Shown here: positions 25,182 to 34,439 of the stretch, in pieces
Layout of the letters: every line of letters begins with the position of its first letter
How positions within the stretch are numbered: position 1 is the stretch's first letter
Assembly: GCA_913063155.1 (NCBI GenBank)
Contig: CAJXYU010000003.1
Coordinates: forward strand, 310,001 to 374,000
Direction of reading: 5' to 3'
DNA length: 64,000 bases
From: an uncultured Desulfovibrio sp.
Lineage (GTDB): Bacteria > Desulfobacterota > Desulfovibrionia > Desulfovibrionales > Desulfovibrionaceae
Notes under the pieces: generated by a model
Database searches by the model: none
What the model saw: only the letters and a program-made list of their open reading frames with translations
Told to the model about the DNA's origin: nothing
Translations under genes and position numbers: made by a program

Positions 25182-26450
25182 ATGGAAATCACACCTGAAA
25201 TCCTCGTCGTGGACGACCAGAAGTTCACCCACGTGCTCCTGAACAAGGCTCTCAAGGAACTGGGGGTGCACGTGGTTTCCGCCTTTTCCGGCCAGGAAGC
25301 CATCGACATTCTAGACGATCACGACCTCAGCGTCGTGCTTATGGATCTGCGCATGCCCGGCATGGACGGCATAGAAACCGCCAGGCACATCCGTAACGCC
25401 AAGCGCACGGCAGACCTGCCCATCATTTTCATCACCGCCGCTCAAGGCGACGAGGAACACGCCATGCGCGCCTATGAGCTGGGAGCAGTGGACTTCCTGT
25501 ACAAACCCGTCTCCGCGCCGGTGCTCAAGTCCAAGGTAGCCGTCTTCGTGGAGCTGTTCCGCAAACGGAAGGCCCTGCAGCAGCGCAGTGAGCAATACCG
25601 CGACGTGCTGGAGGCCATTTCCGAAGGACTGGTCACCGTGGACATGGACTGGAATATCGTGGAAGCCAACGACTCGGCCTGCCTCATGTTGGGGTATGGA
25701 TACGACCAGCTCTGCTCCATGAAACTGCCCGACGTCATGTTCCTTGAGCACGGCGACCTGCTCCAGGAAATCAACGAACTCATTGAGCAGAACGTCACCT
25801 TCCGGGTGGAGGCAAAGGCAAAGCGCCGCAACGACGCCGTGATCTGGGTTGAGCTCAGGGGCAGCATTTTCATGTACGGAGGGGCGCCGCACATCCTGGC
25901 GGTGACCCAGGACATCACCTTGCGCAAGGAGAACGAACTGGAGCTGCAGCAACACCGCGACCGCCTGGACAGCTTGGTGGAACAGCGCACAGAACAACTG
26001 CGATCCGCCATCGAGCAATTGCGCCAGGAAAACGACGTACGGCAAAACGTTGAGGCAGTTCTGGAAGAGCAGCTGGATTTCAGGCAGGGACTCATGAACG
26101 CCCTGCCCGACCCCATGTATTTCAAGGACAACAAAGGATTCTACCGAGCCTGCAATGATGCCTTCGCCTCCATATTCGGGCTCAGTGCCGAGGACATCAT
26201 CGGAAAAACCGCCCAGGACATCCACCCTTCTGACGTGGCCGCCATGCTCCAGCAAAAGGACAGCGAACTGCTTCAGTCCGGGCTGGCGCAACGCTTCTGC
26301 CTGCACGTCTACACCACGGATGGAGGCCGACGCCATGTGCAGCTGCACAGAGCCCTGTTCAGGGACAAGGACGGTCTTCCCGCCGGGATCGTCTCAGTGG
26401 TGATCGATGCGGACGAGGCTCTCCAACAGCCAAAGCCGTGCGTTCGTTAG
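25182..26450 (+). CDS. Response regulator with two PAS domains and no output domain
   Basis: 422 residues starting 12 bases after the HPt gene. REC domain 1-120 with acceptor Asp55 in VVLMDLRMPGMDG and the switch lysine in FLYKPVSAP. A PAS domain (about 140-255, EAISEGLVTVDMDWNIVEAN) is followed by a coiled coil rich in Q and E (about 255-300) and a second PAS (about 305-415, NALPDPMYFKDNKGFYRACN). No kinase, GGDEF, EAL or DNA-binding domain follows, so it probably signals by protein contact with kinases. Family members with this end are often sensory relays. Confidence 0.85.
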   Translation: MEITPEILVVDDQKFTHVLLNKALKELGVHVVSAFSGQEAIDILDDHDLSVVLMDLRMPGMDGIETARHIRNAKRTADLPIIFITAAQGDEEHAMRAYELGAVDFLYKPVSAPVLKSKVAVFVELFRKRKALQQRSEQYRDVLEAISEGLVTVDMDWNIVEANDSACLMLGYGYDQLCSMKLPDVMFLEHGDLLQEINELIEQNVTFRVEAKAKRRNDAVIWVELRGSIFMYGGAPHILAVTQDITLRKENELELQQHRDRLDSLVEQRTEQLRSAIEQLRQENDVRQNVEAVLEEQLDFRQGLMNALPDPMYFKDNKGFYRACNDAFASIFGLSAEDIIGKTAQDIHPSDVAAMLQQKDSELLQSGLAQRFCLHVYTTDGGRRHVQLHRALFRDKDGLPAGIVSVVIDADEALQQPKPCVR

Positions 26451-26666
26451 CTCTCTCCACCTTCCTTCTCCAATGGTAAACAGGGCCGTCCGGTTCCAGA
26501 TTCCATCCGGCTTACCGTCGGCGTTGCCCACAAACTGTGGGGGCGAGGACGTAATCCCTCAAATCCATTAAAATATAAAAGCCCACCCCTTTCCGCGGCG
26601 AAAATTCCGTGGCATTATATAGCATCCGTCATGTTACCCGATGGTGAAACCCACTCTGGAAGGTAT

Positions 26667-28964
26667 ATGCTCCACAAGGACACAACCAGACGCACCACCG
26701 CCCCCACCTCGTTGAGCCGCAAATTCAACCTTGCCCAACTCATCATCGTTTCCATCGTGGTGGCGGTCTTCACTTCGGCCATCATCATTCTCAGCGTCAT
26801 GCGCCAGGAGGAACACCTGGACAACCGCATAGCCGAGCTTTCCAGCCTGGCGGAAAGCAACCTGGCCACGTCCATCTGGCAGATGGATCAGAAAGCGGTG
26901 GGGGATTTCGTCAACGCCCTGTTCAAAGACGACAACATCATCTTCGCCCAGGTGTTGGCAGGCAACGACACCGTGGCCATCCGAGTCCGCAGGGGACACG
27001 AAACCCATGACATGAACTATTTCCGGAGAAACCCCAACTACCGCCCCTTGAATCTCCCTCTCCACAGATACGGCGAAAACATCGGAACCTTCAACGTGGT
27101 CTTCGCCCTTTCCCCCGTTCGGAGCGAAATCCTCTTCAGCGCCGGGATATACATGGCTCTGGCCGCGTCACTCATCCTGGTCATCAGTCAGACGAGCATC
27201 ATCTTCACAAGACGCTACATCTTCGACCGCCTCAAACGACTCGAAGACTCAGCCACCGCCATGGCCGACGGAGACCTGGAGGCCGACATCGACACATCGG
27301 CCCGGGACGAAATCGGCACCCTGGCCAGATCCTTCAGCGACATGCGCAACTCCATCCGACAACTCGTTCAGGACCTGCGCAAGGCCAACCGGAAACTGGA
27401 GAACTACAGCGCGGCCCTGGAAACGAGGGTCAAGGAACGCACCGAGGAACTGGGCGCCAAGAACAGGAGCCTGAACCAAGCCCTGCACGAGGTGCGCGAC
27501 GCCAAATACCAGGCCGAAGCGGCCAACGTGGCCAAGAGCCGGTTCCTGGCCAGCATGAGCCACGAGATACGCACCCCCATGAACGCCATCCTGGGTATGG
27601 CCGACGTACTCTGGGAAACCCGGCTGGACGATTCCCAGCGCAAGTACGTAAAGGTCTTTCGCTCCGCAGGCGAAAATCTTCTGGAGATCATCAACGACAT
27701 TTTGGACCTGTCCAAAATCGAGGCGGGGCACATGCATCTGGCTGACGAAGATTTCGAATTCGCCGACCTGGTAATGAGAGCCTGTGACGTCATGCGTCCC
27801 AAGGCCGAACAAAAAGGACTGACGCTGCGTTGCTCGGTTTCCGATAAGCTCCCACCGATCATGCGCGGGGACCCCATCCGCCTGCGCCAGATCATCGTCA
27901 ACCTCCTGGCGAACGCCGTAAAATTCACCAAGGAGGGCGAAGTGTCCTTCCATGCGGAACTCATGCAGGCCCCCCAGGACGTCTCCGGGAACGGAACCGT
28001 GAACGTCCAGATAGAGGTCCGAGACACGGGCATCGGCATTTCCCCGGAAAAGCTCTCCACCATTTTCGATGCCTTCACCCAGGCCGACGCCTCCACCACA
28101 CGGGAATACGGCGGCACCGGGCTGGGGCTGGCCATCTGCCGTCAATTGACGGGCATGATGCAGGGCAGGATATGGGCCGAAAGCAGACCGGGCAAGGGCA
28201 GCACCTTTTTCGTCACCGTACGGCTGCAGCGCGGCAGGGCCACCTCGGTCCTGACGGCCGCAGCTCCCAGAAACGGGGCGCAGGACATGCCTCCACGAAA
28301 AATTCTGCTGGTGGAAGATTCCGAATACAACGCCTTTGTCATCGAAACCTACCTCAAGGACACGCCCTGCGCGCTGACCCAGGCCGTCAACGGCGAGCAG
28401 GGAGTCGCCACCTTCATGGATGAAACCTTCGATCTGGTGCTCATGGACATGCAGATGCCGGTCATGGACGGCTACGAGGCCACCCGCCAGATTCGCCGAT
28501 TCGAAAAGGACACCGGCCGTTCCGGGACGCCCATCGTGGCGCTCACCGCCTATGCCCTGGAGGGCGACGCAGACAAAAGCCTGAAGGCGGGTGCAGACCA
28601 TCACCTCCCCAAACCGGTCAAGCGGGAGGCACTGCTGGAGTCCATCAACAGATTCTGTTCCGAAGACATCCTGCCGAGTGTGGATATCGAGGTGGACCCG
28701 GCCATGAAGGAAATGGCCGAACAGTTCGTGAAGGATTGCCGCACGCGCATCCGGGACGCGGCTCAGGCCCTGACCGGCGACGACTTTGCCACAGTGAGCT
28801 CCATCGGGCACAAATTGGCCGGAGAAGGAGGCTCCTTTGATTTCGATGAAATCGGACACATCGGAGTGCTCCTGAAACAGGCCGGTGACGACAAAGCCAG
28901 AGAACGGGCGGTAGAACTCCTGGAAGAACTCAAGACGTATCTGAACCACATAGAAATAACCTGA
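26667..28964 (+). CDS. Hybrid sensor histidine kinase with HAMP, REC and HPt domains
   Basis: 765 residues from ATG 26667, preceded by GGAAGG; the track's start at 26631 has no ribosome site, so the first 12 residues are doubtful. TM1 about 15-40, a short periplasmic sensor, TM2 about 160-185, then HAMP (about 190-240) and a coiled coil. Acceptor His299 is in [15 protein letters not shown], followed by HATPase with TGIGIS and [12 protein letters not shown] Asp594 is in [13 protein letters not shown], and HPt His715 is in [14 protein letters not shown]. It holds a full four-step relay in one protein. Confidence 0.93.
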   Translation: MLHKDTTRRTTAPTSLSRKFNLAQLIIVSIVVAVFTSAIIILSVMRQEEHLDNRIAELSSLAESNLATSIWQMDQKAVGDFVNALFKDDNIIFAQVLAGNDTVAIRVRRGHETHDMNYFRRNPNYRPLNLPLHRYGENIGTFNVVFALSPVRSEILFSAGIYMALAASLILVISQTSIIFTRRYIFDRLKRLEDSATAMADGDLEADIDTSARDEIGTLARSFSDMRNSIRQLVQDLRKANRKLENYSAALETRVKERTEELGAKNRSLNQALHEVRDAKYQAEAANVAKSRFLASMSHEIRTPMNAILGMADVLWETRLDDSQRKYVKVFRSAGENLLEIINDILDLSKIEAGHMHLADEDFEFADLVMRACDVMRPKAEQKGLTLRCSVSDKLPPIMRGDPIRLRQIIVNLLANAVKFTKEGEVSFHAELMQAPQDVSGNGTVNVQIEVRDTGIGISPEKLSTIFDAFTQADASTTREYGGTGLGLAICRQLTGMMQGRIWAESRPGKGSTFFVTVRLQRGRATSVLTAAAPRNGAQDMPPRKILLVEDSEYNAFVIETYLKDTPCALTQAVNGEQGVATFMDETFDLVLMDMQMPVMDGYEATRQIRRFEKDTGRSGTPIVALTAYALEGDADKSLKAGADHHLPKPVKREALLESINRFCSEDILPSVDIEVDPAMKEMAEQFVKDCRTRIRDAAQALTGDDFATVSSIGHKLAGEGGSFDFDEIGHIGVLLKQAGDDKARERAVELLEELKTYLNHIEIT

Positions 28965-29045
28965 TTCGAATTCACGGCTTGATTTTTTCTCTCAACAACT
29001 AATATTCTTGTGTAATAATAAATCTCTCAACAAACGGAGCACGCG

Positions 29046-29546
29046 ATGGAACAGGCCTATCTCTGTTGGGCGCACGGACTGGATGCCGATCCCTGGGGAG
29101 TGAAAAGCAAGGCCATGGCCGAGGAAGCCCGGAAAACGGGCCTGCAACTGGACGCATTGGATTTCCGGGGAATGGCCGACCCTGACCAGAGAGTGGACAA
29201 GATCATCGCCCACCTCAGGGACAAGCAAGGCCCAATCGTGCTGGCCGGTTCAAGCATGGGCGGCTACGTCTCTGCAGCCGCTGCCCAGGAGATCGAGCTG
29301 GCAGGCCTTTTTCTGGTGGCCCCGGCGTTCTACCTCCCCGGCTATAGGAAGCACGTTTTCTTCAACCTGCCTGACAAGATCGAGGTGGTGCATGGCTGGA
29401 AGGACGAGGTCATCCCGGTTGACAACTCCATCCGGTTCTCCAAGTTGCACAACGCTTCCCTGCATATTGTCAGGGGAGATCACCGCCTCTCGGGACTGGC
29501 GGATGAGGTAGCCGCACTCTTCGGCAGATTCCTGCACACGCTCTGA
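29046..29546 (+). CDS. Small alpha/beta hydrolase (YqiA-like esterase)
   Basis: 166 residues, compact alpha/beta fold. The nucleophile elbow is VLAGSSMGGYVSAAAA (Ser in GSSMGG), the acid is probably in GWKDEVIP, and the histidine is in GDHRLSG. These match the YqiA/UPF0227 family of small cytoplasmic esterases. The start follows ACGGAGC. It is independent of the kinase upstream (about 80 AT-rich bases lie between) and ends at a strong terminator. The substrate is unknown. Confidence 0.75.
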   Translation: MEQAYLCWAHGLDADPWGVKSKAMAEEARKTGLQLDALDFRGMADPDQRVDKIIAHLRDKQGPIVLAGSSMGGYVSAAAAQEIELAGLFLVAPAFYLPGYRKHVFFNLPDKIEVVHGWKDEVIPVDNSIRFSKLHNASLHIVRGDHRLSGLADEVAALFGRFLHTL

Positions 29547-29568
29547 TCCCTTTCCACAAGCGCTCTTG

Positions 29569-29610
29569 GCCGCACTCCGGATTTCAACAAGCCGGATGCG
29601 GCTTTTTTTT
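29569..29610 (+). terminator. Strong intrinsic terminator after the esterase gene
   Basis: GCCGCA-C-TCCGG pairs with CCGGA-TGCGGC (one bulged C), then TTTTTTTT. Confidence 0.9.
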
Positions 29611-29752
29611 AATCCTCTCCGTCCCACCAATACTTTTCAAACCGTTATAATTTTCCACATAAAAATACGGTTTCTGTTCCTAATACCGGTACCTTCCCGC
29701 CATGTTTACAGATTCGTCACCCGAGAGACGTACACTTTTTTCCTTATATTGA

Positions 29753-29782
29753 TTGACGCAAAATTCAAAATTCCATTACTAT
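29753..29782 (+). promoter_or_regulatory. Candidate sigma-70 promoter for CII-like copy 2
   Basis: TTGACG and TACTAT, 18-base spacer, about 45 bases before ATG 29825. Unlike copy 1, no sigma-54 consensus and no TGCGACA sites are seen here. Confidence 0.45.
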
Positions 29783-29824
29783 TGGAATAAGCCTCGAATT
29801 TTCAACACGTGGAGGATGGACAAA

Positions 29825-30139
29825 ATGTTTGAAAAGAGCCTCACGAAGAAAATGCAGGATGTTGTGTTGGAGGGCAAAATGCCCGCGAAGGAAGTTTGCT
29901 CAAAAATCAAAAAACCTTATTCGACCTTGCTCCGTGAACTGAATCCCTTCGACACCCATGCGAAGCTGGGTGCGGAAACGCTTTTCGAAATCGTCAAGGC
30001 AACTCGCAACGTTTCAGTGTTGGAATTTATGGCCGGGGAACTCGGCTATACGTTGCAACCATGCGAACGGCCCGCCCGGGCCACCCAACGGCTCATCGCC
30101 CCCAGTGAAAATCAAGAAGCCGTGCACGCTCCCCTGTAG
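29825..30139 (+). CDS. CII-like (CP76 family) small regulator, copy 2
   Basis: 104 residues from ATG 29825, with GGAGG just upstream; the track adds 24 residues of unrelated sequence. The core KKPYSTLLRELNPFDTHAK and LGAETLFEIVKAT is almost the same as in the copy at 21221 (KPYST, NPFD, AKLGAETL), while the tails differ. Same phage CII/CP76 helix-turn-helix family. It lies alone between the esterase terminator and the aldolase gene, behind a sigma-70-type promoter, so the two paralogs are under different control. Confidence 0.75.
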   Translation: MFEKSLTKKMQDVVLEGKMPAKEVCSKIKKPYSTLLRELNPFDTHAKLGAETLFEIVKATRNVSVLEFMAGELGYTLQPCERPARATQRLIAPSENQEAVHAPL

Positions 30140-30254
30140 GCTTGGACGGTCTTTATTTCGGATACTGAAATAATCGGGGATGCTTTGACTTTTCCCGGAG
30201 TTTCGTTTTATTGGGCGTGCACCGAGCATACTTATCACCCTAGGAGGAAGGGCT

Positions 30255-31523
30255 ATGTCCCAGAATAAATTCGAACAGGCCTTGGCCGTCGGTCGCCCGC
30301 CGAACGTCGTCAAGAATTTTCCCCATTCCAAAGCGCTGATCGTGAGCGGCAAAGTCATTGACCGCGCCTGCCTTGCAAAAGGCAAATGCATGACAATTGC
30401 GGCCAACGGTCGCAATATTTTTGTCATCGAAGGCACCCTGAAGGCCGCCCAGCGCGCCAATGCAGCCCTCATCATCGAAATCGCGCGCAGCGAATCCACC
30501 TACTGCCCCACCACCATGTGGAACCTGGCACGCCGCGTGGACTACCTCTGCAACAAGCTTGGCATCACCATCCCGGTGGCCATCCACGCCGACCACTATT
30601 TCATCAAGAAATGGGAAGACGTGGCTGAAGCAAAGGCGGAAATCCCGTCCCTGTTCGATTCCGGCGTCACCTCCATTGCTGTGGACGCCTCTCACATGCC
30701 CGACGACAACAACCTGCTGGCCAACATCGCTCTGGCTCCGGTCATCCCGACCTGGGCCGGCTACGAGACCGAGATCGGCGAAATCAAAGGCAAGTTCGGA
30801 CTATCCACCCCTGTGGAAGCCAAGTACCTTGTCCAGGGCCTCAACGCTCACGGACTCTGCCCGGACTGGATCGCCCTGAACAACGGCACCACCCACGGCA
30901 TAGAAGCCTCCGGCGAAGGCATTCAGGTGGCTCTGACCTCCGAGATTCACGAAGCCCTGAAGCCTTACGGAACCTCCGGCGCCCAGCACGGCACTTCCGG
31001 CAACGACTCCAATCGCCTGCGCGAAATCGCCGCCCAGACCAAGACCACCAAGGCCAACGTGGCCACGGCCCTGCAGATGATCGGCTGGGGTCTGAAGGTC
31101 AACGATTTCGGCAACGCCATCCTCACGGAGGACGGAAAATTCGACAAAGTCGTCGGCAAGGGCCTGAGCGAAGAACTCTGGACCGAAATGACAACCTGGG
31201 CCGATGAAAACGGCATTACCGGCGGCAACTACAAGAAACTCAACCTGCCTTTCGAACGCCGCTGGGAAGGTGAATCCGCCGAAGTGCGCGAACGCATGAG
31301 CAGGGAAGTCGAAGACTTCGTCTACAATCTGCTCGTCAACGTGTTCAACGCCGAAAACACAGCGGACTATGCCTACGACCTGCTCATCGAGGCCGGTTCC
31401 TACGATCTCGGTCCCAAGGCCGAGAAGTTTGAGAACCCCGCCGAATGGACTGAAGAAAAGATCCGGGCCAAGGCTGCGGAAATCGACACGGACAAAGGTC
31501 CGGCAGGCGACTGGGACGACTAG
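30255..31523 (+). CDS. Class II fructose-bisphosphate aldolase-type enzyme
   Basis: 422 residues. Zinc-binding HADH is in VAIHADHYFIKKWEDVA, and the second metal region is GIEASGEGIQVALTSEIHEA with NNGTTHG. This is the larger class II aldolase type that also occurs in other delta-proteobacteria; it cleaves fructose-1,6-bisphosphate to DHAP and glyceraldehyde-3-phosphate. GGAGGA precedes ATG 30255. A candidate promoter (TTGACT and TTATTG, 17 bases apart, 30185-30213) lies upstream. It is monocistronic, ending in a strong terminator. Substrate could be tagatose-bisphosphate. Confidence 0.85.
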   Translation: MSQNKFEQALAVGRPPNVVKNFPHSKALIVSGKVIDRACLAKGKCMTIAANGRNIFVIEGTLKAAQRANAALIIEIARSESTYCPTTMWNLARRVDYLCNKLGITIPVAIHADHYFIKKWEDVAEAKAEIPSLFDSGVTSIAVDASHMPDDNNLLANIALAPVIPTWAGYETEIGEIKGKFGLSTPVEAKYLVQGLNAHGLCPDWIALNNGTTHGIEASGEGIQVALTSEIHEALKPYGTSGAQHGTSGNDSNRLREIAAQTKTTKANVATALQMIGWGLKVNDFGNAILTEDGKFDKVVGKGLSEELWTEMTTWADENGITGGNYKKLNLPFERRWEGESAEVRERMSREVEDFVYNLLVNVFNAENTADYAYDLLIEAGSYDLGPKAEKFENPAEWTEEKIRAKAAEIDTDKGPAGDWDD

Positions 31524-31546
31524 ACGCCCCCCACGCTGAACAAGCG

Positions 31547-31580
31547 AACCGCCCGTGGCCAGCTCCGCGGGCGGTTTTTT
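31547..31580 (+). terminator. Intrinsic terminator after the aldolase
   Basis: AACCGCCCG paired with CGGGCGGTT followed by TTTT. Confidence 0.85.
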
Positions 31581-31777
31581 ATTGCAATTTCCTGCACATG
31601 ATTGCCGCCGAAGGAAGACGACGCAACTGTTCTTTCCGAAATCAGCGGTGCATCGGCTTCAGGAGCATTGATAAATTGAGTTAATTTTTTGCAAAACATC
31701 CCGCAGGCATGTAAAAAGTGTATAAGGTGATTCCGAATACTGGATTTCACCTTGCCCAACCATCTTCCGGAGGAAGC

Positions 31778-33172
31778 ATGAACTCTCTGAAATTCATACT
31801 CTTTTTCTATCTCTCGCTGATTCTCCCCGTTTCCGCGGCAGGCGCGGCGACCAAATCCCTGACCGTCACCATCTACAACAACGACCGGGCCCTGGTAAAC
31901 GAAATCCGCTCAATGGAGCTGCCCAAAGGCCAGGACCGCGTAGAATTTCTCGGCGTCCCCCAGACCATCGAGCCGCAATCCCTGCAAGTGCGCTCCATCA
32001 CCTCACCCAAGAACTTCCGTGTACTGGACATGAACTACGAATACGATCTGGTGGGCGCCAAGAGCCTGCTGGACCGTTACGTGGGCAAAGAGCTCTCCGT
32101 GGTCCTGCCAGACCCATCGGACGCCATGGCCCGCATGATCAAGAAGGGCACGCTCATCGCCAACAACGACCGGCCCATCTTCAAGATCGGCAACGAAATA
32201 TACGTGGGCGGCTATGACGCGGTGCTGCTGCCGAGTCTGCCCCAAGGCTTGCGAGCCAAGCCTGCCCTGGTCTGGCTGGTGGACAACAAAGGCCCGGCAG
32301 CCCAGGACGTGGAAGTCTCCTATCTGGCCCGAAAGATGGGCTGGCGCGCGGACTACGTGCTCAAGGTGGACCGCAACAATACTGAAGCGGGCCTGTCCGG
32401 CTGGGTGACCCTGACCAACAACTCGGGCATGGGCTTCGAAAACGCCGACCTCAAACTGGTGGCCGGAGACGTGCACCAAGCACCCACCCCCGCCCCGGCG
32501 TACCGGACCAAAACATTGATGGTGGAATCCGCCATGGGCGACGACGTGCAGGAAGAATCCTTCTTCGAATACCACCTCTACAGCCTGAACCGTCCGGTGA
32601 CCATCGCCAACAAACAGATCAAACAAGTCAGCCTGCTTCAGGCCCCCAAGGTGAAGGTGAAAAAGGAACTGGTCTGCGAATACCACGCCTACGGCAGTCG
32701 CAAAGGCATTGAAAAGCCGGACGTAAATGTGCTGCTCAAGCTCAGGAACGACAGCAAGTCCGGCTTGGGCATGCCCCTCCCCGAAGGCATCGTGCGCGCC
32801 TACCAGGAAAGCTCGGACGGCAGCGTGCTGCTCATCGGAGAGGACCGCATCGAACACACTCCCAAGGGCGAAGAGGTCAGCCTGACCATGGGCAAGGCCT
32901 TCGACGTCACTGTGGAGCGCAGTCAGACAAAATTCCAGAAGACCGGAAAAAACGCCTACGCCTTTGCCTGGAAGATTGAGGTGCGCAACGGCTCGGACAA
33001 GCCCGGCACAGTTCTGCTCAAAGAGTATCTTCCGGGCCAGTGGAAAGTGACAAAGGCAAGTCACCAGTTCCGAAAGATGAACACCGCCGGAATAGAATTC
33101 AAAGTACAGGCGCCACCCACCAAAGGCGGCAAGGCACTGATCATCACGTACGAGGCAGACATCACCGATTAG
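31778..33172 (+). CDS. Exported DUF4139-domain protein
   Basis: 464 residues from ATG 31778 behind GGAGGAAG; the first residues form a signal peptide (NSLKFILFFYLSLILPVSAA). The rest has beta-sandwich-like character with VTIYNNDRALVNEIRSMELP at the start and PGTVLLKEYLPGQWKV near the end, as in DUF4139 (mucoidy inhibitor A-like) proteins of unknown function. It may be a periplasmic or outer-membrane-facing beta protein. The following HAD gene starts 16 bases later, so they are likely co-transcribed with the trehalose genes. Confidence 0.8.
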   Translation: MNSLKFILFFYLSLILPVSAAGAATKSLTVTIYNNDRALVNEIRSMELPKGQDRVEFLGVPQTIEPQSLQVRSITSPKNFRVLDMNYEYDLVGAKSLLDRYVGKELSVVLPDPSDAMARMIKKGTLIANNDRPIFKIGNEIYVGGYDAVLLPSLPQGLRAKPALVWLVDNKGPAAQDVEVSYLARKMGWRADYVLKVDRNNTEAGLSGWVTLTNNSGMGFENADLKLVAGDVHQAPTPAPAYRTKTLMVESAMGDDVQEESFFEYHLYSLNRPVTIANKQIKQVSLLQAPKVKVKKELVCEYHAYGSRKGIEKPDVNVLLKLRNDSKSGLGMPLPEGIVRAYQESSDGSVLLIGEDRIEHTPKGEEVSLTMGKAFDVTVERSQTKFQKTGKNAYAFAWKIEVRNGSDKPGTVLLKEYLPGQWKVTKASHQFRKMNTAGIEFKVQAPPTKGGKALIITYEADITD

Positions 33173-33188
33173 CGATTCAGGAGGCAGT

Positions 33189-34400
33189 ATGACGATCCAG
33201 GCCATTGAACAGACGGAGCTCGTCACGCTCAAGGACTTTTACCGGCTCATGGAAGCCACCCGGGAAGTCCGTTTCGACGCCACCAAACGCATCGTCGCAG
33301 GGGAGGCGCCATCCGAAAGCACCGACACTTCGCTCAAGAACGCCTTAAGCGCCCTTGAAGCCGTCAAACTGGTGGGGGACAAACGCGTCCTTTCCCTTGA
33401 CGGTTCCAGGGAAATCGAGCTGGACCTGAGCTATGAAATCCACGAGGCCCGCAAGGACATCTTCTTTCTGGAGAACGGCGAAGAGGCCTTCATGGGCTAT
33501 CTTTCGGACCTGCACGACGGTTTTGCGGATCACGTTCGCCAGGGCCGGGAATACTTGGCCGGCCTGGATATCAACTGCTTCATCACCGACCGGGACGGTA
33601 CCGTGAACAACTATTGCGGGCGGTACCGTTCCTCCATCCAGTCCATCTACAACGCCCTGCTCCTGACCCGCTTCGCCCAACGCAAGGCAGAGAATGCGGT
33701 GGTGCTGACCTCCGCCCCCCTGGCCAACATCGGCCTGGTGGACATCAGCGTGGCGCCGGAGCGGATCATGTACTACGCGGGCTCCAAAGGCCGCGAGTGC
33801 ATCGACCTGGAAGGCCGGGTGCGGGCCTTCCCCGTGGAAACGGAGAAACAGGAACTGCTGGACAAGCTCAACGCGGTGCTGTCGGCCCTGGTCAAGATGC
33901 CGGAATACGAAAAATACTCCCTCATCGGATCGGGCCTGCAGTTCAAGTTCGGCCAGACCACCATCGCCCGCCAGGATATCAGCAACTCGGTGGACCCGGA
34001 TGAATCCAAGCAATTCCTCGGCCGTCTGGAAGAGATCGTCCGCGACCTCGACCCGAACGACACCAATTTCCGCATCGAGGACACCGGCCTCGACGTGGAA
34101 ATCATCCTGACCATCGAATCCGGGGACGAAGGCCCCAAGGACTTTGACAAGGGCGATGGCGTGAAATTCCTGAACACGGAATTCAACTTCGACATGTTTC
34201 ACGGACCCAACCTGATCTGCGGCGACACCGGAAGCGATGTTCCCATGCTCGAAGCGGCCATGGAAATGTCCAAGGAAACCAAGTCCGTGTTCGTGACCAA
34301 AAAGGAAGAACTGGCGACAAGAGTACAGGGTGTCTGCCCGGGCGCGCTCATCGTGCCCGAACCGGACATGCTCGTTACCATTTTGGGTACCCTGACCTAG
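33189..34400 (+). CDS. Trehalose-6-phosphate phosphatase-like HAD phosphatase
   Basis: 403 residues. Residues about 120-400 form a HAD fold of the Cof/TPP type: the nucleophile motif is CFITDRDGTVNNY and the Mg-binding motif IV is ICGDTGSDVPMLEAA. A 120-residue N-terminal extension precedes it, longer than classical trehalose-phosphatases. The gene is followed 39 bases later by a beta-phosphoglucomutase/GH65 fusion, supporting a role in alpha-glucoside phosphates. It would dephosphorylate trehalose-6-phosphate or a similar sugar phosphate; no synthase is in the window. Confidence 0.7.
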   Translation: MTIQAIEQTELVTLKDFYRLMEATREVRFDATKRIVAGEAPSESTDTSLKNALSALEAVKLVGDKRVLSLDGSREIELDLSYEIHEARKDIFFLENGEEAFMGYLSDLHDGFADHVRQGREYLAGLDINCFITDRDGTVNNYCGRYRSSIQSIYNALLLTRFAQRKAENAVVLTSAPLANIGLVDISVAPERIMYYAGSKGRECIDLEGRVRAFPVETEKQELLDKLNAVLSALVKMPEYEKYSLIGSGLQFKFGQTTIARQDISNSVDPDESKQFLGRLEEIVRDLDPNDTNFRIEDTGLDVEIILTIESGDEGPKDFDKGDGVKFLNTEFNFDMFHGPNLICGDTGSDVPMLEAAMEMSKETKSVFVTKKEELATRVQGVCPGALIVPEPDMLVTILGTLT

Positions 34401-34439
34401 ACGGGGTTCCGAACAGCAAGCAAACCTCGCGAGGCTGCC

